DNA of 64,000 bases from CF-13 sp035279665. Lineage in GTDB: Bacteria; Chloroflexota; Dormibacteria; CF-121. The position numbers were made by a program, and so were the translations under genes. Within the stretch, counting starts at the first letter, position 1, and every line of letters starts with the position of its first letter. The notes under the pieces were generated by a model, which did no database searches, was not told where the DNA came from, and saw only the letters and a list, made by a program, of their open reading frames with translations. Positions 26,352 to 34,496 of the stretch are shown in pieces. Where the stretch lies: positions 1 through 64,000 of the forward strand of contig DATEHI010000087.1 of assembly GCA_035279665.1 (NCBI GenBank). Reading direction: 5' to 3'.

Positions 26352-27668
26352 TTAGCTGCGCGCGCTCGTTGCCAGGGCGTTGCCGAAATGCAACTTGACG
26401 AGGGCTTGCATCTCGTCGGGCGAGAACCCCGTGCTCCGGCCGGACCGGTATTGCCGCTCCACCTCGCGGTGGACGGCGACCACCCGGGGGTCGTCCTTGC
26501 GCACCTGGGCGGCGCCCTTCAGCCCCAGGGTGGTGTTGATCCAGTAGGCGATTCCGGCCAGCCCCGAACGGTCGTTGACGGTGATCCCGAGCGGCCGGTC
26601 GAGGATGCGCGCCGTGTCGAAGATGTTGTAGATCTCCTCGTTCTTCAGCAGCCCGTCGGCATGGATGCCGGCGCTGGTGACGTTGAAGCCGGCCCCAGCG
26701 AGCGGATAGTTCGCCGGGAGCGGCGTGAGGAGATGATCGCGGAAATAAGCCGCCGCCCGGGTAATCGCCGTGGGATCGACCCCGGGCGTCTCCCCCCGCA
26801 AACCGATGTGATCGATGACCAGCGCCTCGAGTGGCGGGTTGCCGGTCCGCTCGCCGAAGCCGAACATCGAACCATTTGCCGCCGCGCAGCCATAGAGCCA
26901 GGCGGCCACGGTGTTGACTTCGCCTCGGTGGAAGTCGTTGTGGCCATGCCATTCCAGATGCTCGGGCGCGACGCCGAGCGGGCCGGTGAAGAACTGCACC
27001 AGCCGGGGCACACCTCGCGGCAGGGACGCTTCCGGCCAGGGAAGCCCGAACCCCATCGTGTCGCAGAGCCGGAATTTGACCGGCACGCCGGCCCGCCGGC
27101 CCAACTCCTGCAGCGACGTGACCAAGGGGGCGACGAAGCCCTCCAGGTCGGCGCGGGTCAGGTCTTCGAGATGGCATCGCGGACGGAGCCCAGCATCGAT
27201 CACGGACGCCACAACCCGCGCGTAATCCTCGGCCGCCTGCCGGCGCGTGCGGTTCATCTTCAGGTAGATGTGGTAGTCGGAGGCGGACACCAGGATGCCG
27301 GTTTCCTTGACGCCCGTTGTCTTGACGGCCTTCAGATCGTCCAGCGAGGCCCGCATCCAGGTGGTGATCTCGGGGCCCGGCCGCTGCTGGCAGGCCGCGA
27401 TCGCATCACGGTCGACGGGCGTGTAGGCGAAGAACTCGGTCTGACGGATCACTGGCCCACCCAGCTGGTTCAGCAGGTCGTAGAGGTGGACGATCTGCTC
27501 GACCGTGTAGGGAGCGCGCGCCTGTTGGCCGTCGCGGAAGGTGGTATCCGTGATCCAGATATCCGCGGGTAGGGCCTGCGGGACGCCATCCGCCTCGAAG
27601 CGGATCGGCGGAATGCGGATGTAGGGAAAGTCCTCGCGCAGCAGATTGGGCTCGGCGCGATCCAGCAC
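26352..27668 (-). CDS. Re-citrate synthase-like enzyme (isopropylmalate/homocitrate synthase superfamily)
   Basis: 438 residues. HMGL-like TIM barrel: WITDTTFRDGQQARAPYTVE, LEWHGHNDFH (metal-binding HxH), GFGERTGNPPLEALV, and AGIHADGLLKNEEIYNIFDT. There is no LeuA C-terminal allosteric domain. The DTTFRDGQQAR form and the whole motif series match, from memory, the Re-type citrate synthases known from Clostridium kluyveri and Dehalococcoides better than LeuA, which reads DTTLRDGEQ. It would condense acetyl-CoA with oxaloacetate with Re-face stereochemistry, using a divalent metal. Homocitrate or isopropylmalate synthase remain possible. It diverges from a small HTH gene across an AT-rich gap. 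Confidence 0.72.
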   Translation of the reverse strand: MLDRAEPNLLREDFPYIRIPPIRFEADGVPQALPADIWITDTTFRDGQQARAPYTVEQIVHLYDLLNQLGGPVIRQTEFFAYTPVDRDAIAACQQRPGPEITTWMRASLDDLKAVKTTGVKETGILVSASDYHIYLKMNRTRRQAAEDYARVVASVIDAGLRPRCHLEDLTRADLEGFVAPLVTSLQELGRRAGVPVKFRLCDTMGFGLPWPEASLPRGVPRLVQFFTGPLGVAPEHLEWHGHNDFHRGEVNTVAAWLYGCAAANGSMFGFGERTGNPPLEALVIDHIGLRGETPGVDPTAITRAAAYFRDHLLTPLPANYPLAGAGFNVTSAGIHADGLLKNEEIYNIFDTARILDRPLGITVNDRSGLAGIAYWINTTLGLKGAAQVRKDDPRVVAVHREVERQYRSGRSTGFSPDEMQALVKLHFGNALATSARS

Positions 27669-27669
27669 C

Positions 27670-27741
27670 CCTCAATTGTATGCATATGTTGATTTGCATT
27701 GCAATCTATTGACTGCAACGATCGACTCACGTACGCTTGAG
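27670..27741. promoter_or_regulatory. Divergent AT-rich promoter region with palindromes
   Basis: This 72-base gap separates the Re-citrate-synthase-like gene (minus) from the HTH gene (plus) and is markedly richer in A/T than its surroundings. It holds CAATTG (27673-27678), TATGCATA (27679-27686) and TTGCATTGCAA (27694-27704, centre 27699), and a further CTGCAA at 27713-27718. The repeated TTGCA/TGCAA half-sites could be operator sites of the adjacent HTH protein. Confidence 0.5.
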
Positions 27742-27984
27742 ATGAACGTGATCGAGGTCCACGGGGAGCCCTACCTGAGCGCCGCCGAGGCGTGCGAGCT
27801 GCTGGGCGTGAAGCCGGCGACGCTTTACGCCTACGTCAGCCGGGGCGTCCTCCAGAGTTACCGCCAGGGCATCAAGCGTGCGCGCCTCTACCGGAGTGCC
27901 GACCTGCAGCGGGTCCTGCACCTGCGCCCCAGCCGGGGACACCGAGCCCTCCCCCAGTCGGCCGACTGGATGGGCGACCCCTAG
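27742..27984 (+). CDS. Small helix-turn-helix DNA-binding protein
   Basis: 80 residues from the ATG at 27742. Almost all of it is an excisionase/MerR-type winged HTH: YLSAAEACELLGVKPATLYA, then YVSRGVLQSYRQG and YRSADLQRVL. The same kind of module occurs at the N-terminus of some citrate synthases in high-GC bacteria, which makes its place next to a citrate-synthase-like gene notable. A local regulator of that gene is the likely role; nothing shows a ligand domain. Its stop is 2 bases from the convergent zinc-ribbon gene. Confidence 0.78.
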   Translation: MNVIEVHGEPYLSAAEACELLGVKPATLYAYVSRGVLQSYRQGIKRARLYRSADLQRVLHLRPSRGHRALPQSADWMGDP

Positions 27985-27986
27985 GC

Positions 27987-28133
27987 CTAGGCGGTCACCA
28001 TGTGCGTGGCGCCGCAGATCCGGCACTTCTCTTCGCGCTGACCGCCCTGCGTCTCGCCTGTAGCCTTCCATGGCCATCCTGACTTCTTGACGTGGCAAAT
28101 GCACGGCTTGTCCTTGGTCGCTGGCTCTCCCAT
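27987..28133 (-). CDS. 48-residue putative zinc-ribbon protein
   Basis: A short frame from the ATG at 28133 to a TAG at 27987. The peptide begins MGEPATKDKPCICHVKKSGW and ends KCRICGATHMVTA, so it contains CxCH and CxxC pairs about 24 residues apart, enough to hold one zinc. A ribosome-binding-like AAGGGG lies 8 bases upstream of the ATG. It is too short for most gene callers. Function unknown; the compact size and Cys/His content recall small DNA- or RNA-binding ribbons. Confidence 0.6.
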   Translation of the reverse strand: MGEPATKDKPCICHVKKSGWPWKATGETQGGQREEKCRICGATHMVTA

Positions 28134-28163
28134 GGTCGTTCCCCTTACCCGTAGAATCCGCGG

Positions 28164-28355
28164 CTACCGAAAGGTGCTGTAGTCCAACTCCTTCTTGCGG
28201 TCGAACGCTTCCTCGCGCGTGTCGAATGTCTGGAAATGGCCGCGTCCGTGCAGCACGTAGATCCCATCGACGTCGTCACGCGTGACCTTCAATTCGGGAA
28301 GATCGATGTTGTAGACCTGGCCCGAATCAGTGGCGCGAAGACGGGGGGTTGCCAT
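28164..28355 (-). CDS. Small protein of unknown function
   Basis: 63 residues: MATPRLRATDSGQVYNIDLP, then VTRDDVDGIYVLHGRGHFQT and a charged end (EEAFDRKKELDYSTFR). No motif is recognised. The alternation of charged and hydrophobic residues suggests a small soluble alpha/beta fold. It lies between the zinc-ribbon gene and the aldolase, all on the minus strand, and may share a transcript with them. Confidence 0.55.
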   Translation of the reverse strand: MATPRLRATDSGQVYNIDLPELKVTRDDVDGIYVLHGRGHFQTFDTREEAFDRKKELDYSTFR

Positions 28356-28384
28356 GGGCGGATTGTATCGCCGCCGCCGGCCGC

Positions 28385-29461
28385 TTAGGCGACCGTGACC
28401 TCCTCCATCAGGTAGACGTCCTGCACGGCATTCAGCAGCTGAATGCCCTCGCTCATCGGCCGCATGAAGGCCTTGCGGCCCGTAATCAGGCCGGTGCCTC
28501 CCGCACGCTTGTTGATCACAGCCGTCTTGACCGCTTCCGTCAGATCGCTCTCCCCTGAGGAGGCGCCGCCCGAATTGATGAGGCCGCTACGGCCCATGTA
28601 GCAGTTCGCGACCTGGTAGCGCGTCAGGTCGATCGGATGATCCGTGGTCAGCTTGTCGTAAACCGCTTTGGCCGTCTTGCCGAACTTCAAGACCTCGAAA
28701 CCCCGATTCGTCTCGGGCAGCTTCTGCTTGATGATGTCGGCCTCGATGGTGACCCCCATGTGGTTCGCCTGTCCGGTGAGATCGGCCGCAACTTCGTAAT
28801 TGACCCCGTCCTTGGTGAATGCCGGATTGCGCACGTAGCACCAGAGCACCGTGGCCATCCCCAACTCGTGCGCCTCGTGAAAGGCGGCGGAGATTTCCTG
28901 GATCTGCCGGTCCGACTCCGCTGATCCGAAGTAGATGGTGGCGCCGAGCGCGACCGCCCCGAGCTCCCACGCTTCTTTCACGGTCCCGAAGCGAATCTGA
29001 TCGTACTTATTGGGATACGTGAGCAGCTCGTTGTGATTGATCTTGCAGATGAAGGGGATCTTGTGCGCGTACTTGCGCGCGACCGAACCGAGGACGCCGA
29101 ACGTCGACGCGACCGCGTTGCAGCCGCCCTCGATCGCCAGCTCGACGATCTTCTCGCCGTCGAAGTACGCCGGGTTCGCGGCGAAGGACGCGCCGGCCGA
29201 GTGCTCAATGCCCTGGTCGACCGGCAGGATCGAGAGATAGCCCGTGCCCGTCAGACGGCCGTGGTCGAAGAGCGACTCCAGGCTGCGCAGGACGCGCGTT
29301 GGACGATCGCTGGTCGAAAAGATCCGCGTGATGAAGTCCGGCCCAGGGAGGTGGAGCTGCGACTTCGGGATCGTCTTGCACTCGTGCTCGAGCAAGTCCT
29401 GGGCGTCATTTCCGAGGATCGACTCGAGTTTGCTGAGCGACGTCGCTGTGGCGGTTGCCAT
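28385..29461 (-). CDS. fbaB: Class I fructose-bisphosphate aldolase (DhnA/FbaB type)
   Basis: 358 residues, normal for the bacterial DhnA/FbaB group. Landmarks: LSILPVDQGIEHSAGASFAA, STFGVLGSVARKYAHKIPFI, and EADIIKQKLPE where the Lys is the probable Schiff-base residue, followed by SSGESDLTEAVKTAV. It splits fructose-1,6-bisphosphate in glycolysis or forms it in gluconeogenesis, without metal. The ATG follows an AAGGAGGAG ribosome-binding site at good spacing. Monocistronic as far as can be seen. Confidence 0.92.
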   Translation of the reverse strand: MATATATSLSKLESILGNDAQDLLEHECKTIPKSQLHLPGPDFITRIFSTSDRPTRVLRSLESLFDHGRLTGTGYLSILPVDQGIEHSAGASFAANPAYFDGEKIVELAIEGGCNAVASTFGVLGSVARKYAHKIPFICKINHNELLTYPNKYDQIRFGTVKEAWELGAVALGATIYFGSAESDRQIQEISAAFHEAHELGMATVLWCYVRNPAFTKDGVNYEVAADLTGQANHMGVTIEADIIKQKLPETNRGFEVLKFGKTAKAVYDKLTTDHPIDLTRYQVANCYMGRSGLINSGGASSGESDLTEAVKTAVINKRAGGTGLITGRKAFMRPMSEGIQLLNAVQDVYLMEEVTVA

Positions 29462-29579
29462 CTGCTCCTCCTTTTGGCGAGGTCTGTTCTTCAGTTTAGG
29501 CCTTGGCTCACTTCATAAACTGAGTCTTGACGGTGGCGGGACCGAGGACGAAAGTCACGCAGCTTACAATGGCGAGTCG

Positions 29580-29924
29580 ATGAGCCTGGTCGACTGGTCG
29601 ATCATCATCATGGGGGGCTGGACGGTGGCCATGATCGCCACCGGGTTGGTCATGGCGCTGCGCCCCGGCGCCGGCGAGCTGCAGTACGACGCGCCGGTGG
29701 CCCAACCCCTCGTGCTCCGGCAGGCCGCGGGCGTGATGCCACGGCGGGCCTGGGGTTTTCGCCCGCCAGTCCACCACTCTCAGTACGATCCTGCGCCCTG
29801 GCAGGTGCAGCCGCCGCAACCCGACCAGCAGAGCTTCGACATCGTGGAGCGCGCGACCGACATCAAGCGCGAGCTCGGCAGTGAGCACCCACCCTGGGAG
29901 CGGCTCGACCGCCAGGGCCTCTAG
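29580..29924 (+). CDS. Small single-pass membrane protein of unknown function
   Basis: 114 residues from the ATG at 29580. The first 30 residues form one hydrophobic helix (DWSIIIMGGWTVAMIATGLV). The remainder is cytosolic or external, rich in Pro, Gln and Arg (WGFRPPVHHSQYDPAPWQVQ), and ends in charged residues. No family is recognised. An overlapping ATG at 29569 lies in another frame. It faces the next gene convergently, ending 2 bases from it. Confidence 0.55.
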   Translation: MSLVDWSIIIMGGWTVAMIATGLVMALRPGAGELQYDAPVAQPLVLRQAAGVMPRRAWGFRPPVHHSQYDPAPWQVQPPQPDQQSFDIVERATDIKRELGSEHPPWERLDRQGL

Positions 29925-29926
29925 CG

Positions 29927-30253
29927 CTACTCGCCGAGCTCACGGCTGACCCGGTCGAGCACGTCGAGCATCCGCCGGGAGGTGGCGTGCAGGCTCTCCT
30001 GGAGCAAGGTCAACGCATGGTGCGCATCGGCGAGGACATCGGCTTCGCCGGTGAGGTCATCTGGCGTCTGCGCAAAGCGCGGCAGCACGTCCTCGAAAAG
30101 CAGCTGGAACCGCTGCTCCGCGAGCGCCAGGCAGGTCGCCAGGGTGACGATCTGGTCCTCCACCTGTGGATCGAGACCGCGCAGGGCCTGCCAGGCGGGC
30201 TCGGGAACCGCGCTGCCGCTGGGTGACGATGCCCCTGCCATCTCGACCATCAT
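29927..30253 (-). CDS. Small helical protein of unknown function
   Basis: 108 residues from the ATG at 30253; nearby ATGs at 30250 and 30241 are possible. The chain is largely alpha-helical by composition: QALRGLDPQVEDQIVTLATC, LALAEQRFQLLFEDVLPRFA, and a C-terminal SLHATSRRMLDVLDRVSREL. No motif or membrane segment is seen. It starts 12 bases from the divergent alpha/beta hydrolase. Confidence 0.5.
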   Translation of the reverse strand: MMVEMAGASSPSGSAVPEPAWQALRGLDPQVEDQIVTLATCLALAEQRFQLLFEDVLPRFAQTPDDLTGEADVLADAHHALTLLQESLHATSRRMLDVLDRVSRELGE

Positions 30254-30265
30254 GCTAATGCGCGA

Positions 30266-31039
30266 ATGATCGCCAGCGCCGCCGACGGGACGCGCCTGCA
30301 CTACATCGTCGAGGGAAGTGGCCAGCCGCTGGTGCTGGTCGGCGGACGGACCTCGACCATCGATGGGGCCTGGTGGCGCTACGTCCCGGCGTTCAAGCCG
30401 CGGTTCAAAGTGATCGCGCTCGACAATCGCGGCAGCGGAGCTTCCGACAAACCGGACACGCCGTACAGCACCGGCTTGATGGCCGAGGACGCGCTAGCGG
30501 TACTGCGAGATAGCGGCGAAACGTCGGCGCATTGGTTTGGGCTCTCCATGGGCGGGATGATTTTGCAGCAGCTCGCCATCGCGCATCCCGACGCCGTGCG
30601 CAGCCTGATCCTGGGTGCGACCCACTGCGGCGGCGAGCGCCCGCCGCCGGCCGACGCGCCGACGGTCGAGGGCCCGCTGCGCCGCTACGCCAATCTCTAC
30701 GAGGCGCGCTTCATCGCCGCGCATCCCGACTGGGTCCAGGAAGACGCGACGCATTTCGGCAAGATGCCGCTGCACGCTATCGTTCGCCAGGACCAGGCAG
30801 TCAAGCGACACGACCTCTGCGACCGGCTGAGTGAAATCCGCCAACCAGTATTGATCATCCACGGACGGCAGGACCGTATGGTGCCGCTCGCCCGCGCCGA
30901 AGAGCTGCAGCGCGGGCTGCCGAACGCCCGACTCCAGGTACTGGACCCGGGCGGCCACCAGGTTCACTCGGAGCAATTCTCGACCGTGCTGCGCCTCGTG
31001 GAGGACTTCGTCGAGGAGGTCGAGCGGCAGCGAGCTTAG
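30266..31039 (+). CDS. Alpha/beta hydrolase
   Basis: 257 residues. The oxyanion region is LVLVGGRTSTIDGAWW, the nucleophile Ser is in WFGLSMGGMILQQLA, the acid Asp in IIHGRQDRMVPL, and the His in DPGGHQVHSEQ. The spacing fits esterase, lactonase or C-C hydrolase members of the family; the substrate is not readable. It ends 4 bases inside the convergent metallo-beta-lactamase gene. Confidence 0.87.
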   Translation: MIASAADGTRLHYIVEGSGQPLVLVGGRTSTIDGAWWRYVPAFKPRFKVIALDNRGSGASDKPDTPYSTGLMAEDALAVLRDSGETSAHWFGLSMGGMILQQLAIAHPDAVRSLILGATHCGGERPPPADAPTVEGPLRRYANLYEARFIAAHPDWVQEDATHFGKMPLHAIVRQDQAVKRHDLCDRLSEIRQPVLIIHGRQDRMVPLARAEELQRGLPNARLQVLDPGGHQVHSEQFSTVLRLVEDFVEEVERQRA

Positions 31040-32004
31040 GCGGCCCTCCAGGTCACCAACTCGCGGCTGACCTGCTTGTGCAGTCGGCCCTCGACCGCCA
31101 GCGATTGACAGTGCGCCAGCGTCTCCTGCAGCGCGAGGCGCTGCTGGAAGACGTTGCGCTGCATGATGCCCTGGAACAAGTCGGCGGCCAGCTGCCAGCC
31201 CGATTTCGGAGCGCCAGCGGCGAGGCGGACCAGCGCGGCCTTGCGCGCCTCATGGTGCTCGATGATTTCCTTGATGCGGCTGCGGTGATCAAAAAAGGGA
31301 TCGCCATGCGCGGGCAGAACGGTTTCAACTTCGAGTTGGCGAACGCGCTCCAGCGACGCGATGTAATCGTCAAGGGGGTCCGCGCCGGATTGCGGGTGCA
31401 AGCCGATGTTGGGGCTGATCTTCGGCAGCAAATGATCGCCCGACAAGAGCACGCCGCGCGCCGGCCAGTAGAAACAACAGTGGCCCGGCGAATGGCCCGG
31501 TGTCCAGATGACTTCGATCTCGCTATCGTCGATGGGCAGCCGTTCCGCGCCCTCTAGCAGGGTGTCCGGTTCGACGACCGACACGTAGTTGCGGGCGCCC
31601 ATCGATGCGCTCTTGACGAACTCCGCGTCCTCCTCAGGGACTCCGTTGAGGCTCAGCCACTTACCGACGTCATACACGAGGTCTTCGGCGCGCGCATAGC
31701 GAGGTTCCATCAGCGCAACTTCCAGGCGATGAATGATGAGCTCGGCGCCGGATCGCTCCCGCAGCTCGCCGGCAAGGCCGAAGTGATCCGGGTGGATGTG
31801 TGTGATCAGGATGCGGTTGATTCGCTCGACGCGGACCTTCGCGTCGGCCAGCTTCTGGTTCAGGGCCTGTCGGGATTCATCGGTTTGTAGGCCCGTATCG
31901 ATCAGCGTAAAGGCGTCGCCGTCGCGCAATAAATAGACGTTCACGTGCTTCAGTTCGAACGGCATGGGGAGTTCTAGCCGAAAAATGCCGGGCGCGACTT
32001 CCAC
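31036..32004 (-). CDS. MBL-fold metallohydrolase
   Basis: 322 residues. The binuclear zinc motif is RILITHIHPDHFGLAG (HxHxDH), with the later ligands in WTPGHSPGHCCFY and LPAHGDPFFDH. A C-terminal helical extension (residues about 235-320) follows the core, as in the LACTB2-like/glyoxalase-II-like branch with a winged end domain. Hydrolytic substrate unknown; thioesters, lactones and RNA are possibilities within the family. Confidence 0.87.
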   Translation of the reverse strand: MEVAPGIFRLELPMPFELKHVNVYLLRDGDAFTLIDTGLQTDESRQALNQKLADAKVRVERINRILITHIHPDHFGLAGELRERSGAELIIHRLEVALMEPRYARAEDLVYDVGKWLSLNGVPEEDAEFVKSASMGARNYVSVVEPDTLLEGAERLPIDDSEIEVIWTPGHSPGHCCFYWPARGVLLSGDHLLPKISPNIGLHPQSGADPLDDYIASLERVRQLEVETVLPAHGDPFFDHRSRIKEIIEHHEARKAALVRLAAGAPKSGWQLAADLFQGIMQRNVFQQRLALQETLAHCQSLAVEGRLHKQVSRELVTWRAA

Positions 32005-32025
32005 TGAAGGGTAACGGTACTCGAC

Positions 32026-33279
32026 TCAGGCGGCGGTTTGGACGGGCTCGTCCGGACGGTTGGGCACCAGCTTCTGGCCCTGGTCCTTGGTCGGCAGTGG
32101 CAGATGCACCGTGTCGGTCGCGATCAGGTCGAGGAAGGCGTCGACCACCCGCGGGTCGAAGTGGCTCCCGCGACCCGCTTTGATCTCTTCCAGCGCTTTG
32201 TTGAGGCCAAGGGACGGGCGGTAGATCCGGTCGGCCACCATCGCCTCGAAGGCATCGGCGACCGAGATGATGCGCGACCCCAGCGGAATGTCCTCGCCTT
32301 TGAGGCCCTTGGGGTAGCCGGTACCGTCAAATTTTTCGTGGTGATGCCGGATGAGTGGGGCGACATGGTGCAGGCCCTCGACGGGACCGATGATGTCCGC
32401 GCCGATCTGAGGATGACGCCGCATCCAGGCCATTTCGTCTTCCGTCAGCGCCATCGATTGCCGGAGGATGCGGTCCGGGATCCCGATCTTCCCGACGTCA
32501 TGGAGAATCGCGCCCAGCCGGACCGCGGCCGCCTCGTCGCGCGACAGGCCCATCCGCTCCGCGCAGGCGCCTGCCAGCTTGGCCAGCCGCTCCGAGTGCC
32601 CACGGGTGTAGCTGTCCTTCGCCTCGATGGCGTTGGCCAGCGCCATGTTGACCTCGGTCATCAGCTTGGCCTCGACGTCACGACGGGTCACGAGCTCCTG
32701 GTGGGCCGATACAGCGCGCGCCATCACCGAGCCGACCACGGCGACGACCACGAAGAGGAACAGCCGTTGCAGGATGATCGATCGCTCGTCCGAGACGGTG
32801 GCGAGGTATGTACCGTTCTGCAGCGGGGCGACGGCGCCCGCCGTCAGGTAGAGCACGGCGACGAGCAACGCGCAGAGCACGGAGCCCCCGGCCCCGAACC
32901 GCAGCGCGGATACGGTGATGACGAGGAAGAAGAGCACGGCGAAGGGGCTCTGGTAGCCGCCGGAGGCATAGGTGATCATCGTCGCCACCAACATGTCGAC
33001 CGCGGTCGTCGTGTAGCTGAAGGCTCGCCCCGGACGTTGATGCAGGAACAGCAGCAGCACCGTGCTCAGGCAGACAACGCCCCAGGCTGCGAGGATGGCG
33101 TTGATCCGGCCCTGGTCGTAGCTGGCTGCCGGGTTGAGGTTGTTGAGGATGACAGCGAAGATCAGCAGCGTCCAGCGAAAGAGTCCGGTGAGCCGCTCAT
33201 TGCTGAGGTTGATCAGACTCTCGGCCGGGTCCTGGGAGCGCTGCCGGCCCTTGCGCGGCGCATTGCGGGCGGCGGCCAT
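32026..33279 (-). CDS. Membrane HD-GYP cyclic-di-GMP phosphodiesterase
   Basis: 417 residues. About five or six transmembrane helices (residues 30-190) form a sensor-like membrane domain. The HD-GYP domain follows, with GAILHDVGKIGIPDRILRQ and HHEKFDGTGYPKGLKGEDIP intact, so it should bind metals and hydrolyse c-di-GMP. The usual HE-HD-HH-GYP series can be followed (HSERLAKLAGACAERMG, MRRHPQIGADII, ISVADAFEAMVADR). No diguanylate cyclase is in the window, so the local target is unknown. Confidence 0.92.
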   Translation of the reverse strand: MAAARNAPRKGRQRSQDPAESLINLSNERLTGLFRWTLLIFAVILNNLNPAASYDQGRINAILAAWGVVCLSTVLLLFLHQRPGRAFSYTTTAVDMLVATMITYASGGYQSPFAVLFFLVITVSALRFGAGGSVLCALLVAVLYLTAGAVAPLQNGTYLATVSDERSIILQRLFLFVVVAVVGSVMARAVSAHQELVTRRDVEAKLMTEVNMALANAIEAKDSYTRGHSERLAKLAGACAERMGLSRDEAAAVRLGAILHDVGKIGIPDRILRQSMALTEDEMAWMRRHPQIGADIIGPVEGLHHVAPLIRHHHEKFDGTGYPKGLKGEDIPLGSRIISVADAFEAMVADRIYRPSLGLNKALEEIKAGRGSHFDPRVVDAFLDLIATDTVHLPLPTKDQGQKLVPNRPDEPVQTAA

Positions 33280-33355
33280 TGCCGAAATTATCAGGCCGCT
33301 CTGTGACGGAGAGCGTTACAAACCGGTCGCATTCCATGGCGCGCTCTTGACCAAC

Positions 33356-34039
33356 CTAGGCCGGCAGGCGCACGCCCAGAAAATCTGACAGCACCTGCCT
33401 GACGTCCTGGAACCGGAGGAAGGCGGTGTCGGCCTCGGCCAGGGCTCGATCAACCGCGTCAAAGGCATCCGTGAGCGGACCCGCCAATCCGGTGGTATTG
33501 ACTTGCGCCCGTTCGGCGTGCGCCGCGCGCAGTTGCTGGCCGATCGCCTGTGTCGACGCGCTGTAATCCCGGGCGATGCCCTGCGCCTGCTGAAGCACGA
33601 ACTGGAGGTCTTCCGGCGTAAGCGTCCGTCCGGCATATTGTTGCTTCAGCCTCGCCACCTGGATCGCCACCGCCGCGGCAGCCTGTCCAGCCCGGCTCAT
33701 ATCGGCGCCGATGGCCGCCAGGTGCGCCGTTGCATCGAGGTTCCGTCCCGCTGCCGGGACCACGCTCGCCGCGCGCAACGCCGGGTCGCTGCGGGCTCGC
33801 CGGCCGGCGTCACTGAAGTCCCGCTCAGCCTGCATGAGCTGGTCGGCGGCGACCCGCAGTTGCGCTGGATCGGCGGACTGAACGGACGCTTTCATGCCGG
33901 CCAGGGCTGCCACCAGTTCCTGTCGGCCGCTGTCCAGGTGCTGGTATACGGCGGTGCCCGCGTAGCCTGTGTAAGCCAACACGGCGAGCAGCGCCAGCAC
34001 GATGACCGCGATCAGCGCGCCGCGGCCGTGGGCCTTCAT
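33356..34039 (-). CDS. Membrane-anchored helical protein, resembles the N-terminal part of DUF4012 proteins
   Basis: 227 residues. One transmembrane helix at residues 8-32 is followed by repeated Ala-rich amphipathic helices (LVAALAGMKASVQSADPAQL, RVAADQLMQAERDFSDAGRR). The segment ASVVPAAGRNLDATAHLAAI resembles the helical start of DUF4012 proteins, which are normally about 600 residues; the catalytic or core part is not here. It could be a short paralogue or a truncated copy. The assignment is tentative. A short palindromic element (34043-34075) precedes the start. Confidence 0.45.
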   Translation of the reverse strand: MKAHGRGALIAVIVLALLAVLAYTGYAGTAVYQHLDSGRQELVAALAGMKASVQSADPAQLRVAADQLMQAERDFSDAGRRARSDPALRAASVVPAAGRNLDATAHLAAIGADMSRAGQAAAAVAIQVARLKQQYAGRTLTPEDLQFVLQQAQGIARDYSASTQAIGQQLRAAHAERAQVNTTGLAGPLTDAFDAVDRALAEADTAFLRFQDVRQVLSDFLGVRLPA

Positions 34040-34090
34040 ACCCCCACCCTACCCTCCCCGCGAGCGGGGGACGGAACTTCGCCAGGGTGC

Positions 34091-34121
34091 AAAAAAGAGC
34101 GGGCGCCACGGGCACCCGCTC
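34091..34121 (-). terminator. Intrinsic terminator after the GlsB-type gene
   Basis: On the minus strand an uninterrupted 7-bp GC stem (34097-34103 with 34115-34121; arms CCCGCTC and GAGCGGG), extended by further pairs, is followed by six Ts (34091-34096). It lies 20 bases beyond the stop of the GlsB-type gene, as expected for its terminator. Confidence 0.8.
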
Positions 34122-34140
34122 TCAATTACCTGGACTTGGC

Positions 34141-34398
34141 TCAGGCCGCTGCCCGATTACCGGTCACCAACCGGACCAGGAACAGCAGGATCACGGCGCC
34201 GACGAATGCAGCGATGAAGCTGATGATCAGTCCGCCGCTGGTCACGCCGAGCAACGTCGAGAACAGCCACCCGCCGAGGAACGCGCCGATGACACCGACA
34301 ACCACATCCATGAGGACTCCGTACCCGTGGCCGCTTACGACCCGCCCGGCCAGGGCGCCCGCGATACCGCCGATGATCAGAAATACGATGAGATGCAT
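34141..34398 (-). CDS. GlsB/YeaQ/YmgE-type stress-response membrane protein
   Basis: 85 residues with three hydrophobic helices. The family pattern is clear: LIVFLIIGGIAGALAGRVVS, then GHGYGVLMDVVVGVIGAFLG, GGWLFSTLLG and a final AFVGAVILLFLVRLVTG. These 'transglycosylase-associated' proteins are small inner-membrane proteins induced under stress; their action is unknown. It has its own promoter (34438-34467), a strong AGGAGG ribosome-binding site and its own terminator, so it is monocistronic. Confidence 0.88.
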   Translation of the reverse strand: MHLIVFLIIGGIAGALAGRVVSGHGYGVLMDVVVGVIGAFLGGWLFSTLLGVTSGGLIISFIAAFVGAVILLFLVRLVTGNRAAA

Positions 34399-34437
34399 CC
34401 GTTCTTCCTCCTACCTGTGAAAGTTGGTACTGATATA

Positions 34438-34467
34438 CTTGTACCCGGTTTGCACCTAATATGTCAA
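34438..34467 (-). promoter_or_regulatory. Sigma-70-type promoter of the GlsB-type gene
   Basis: On the minus strand TTGACA (34462-34467) is followed after 18 bases by TACAAG (34438-34443). An overlapping TATATC offers an alternative -10. The region is AT-rich against the genome background and lies 40 bases above the start codon. Confidence 0.6.
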
Positions 34468-34496
34468 TACCGCTATCATAAAACGGCTTCTCGGGA

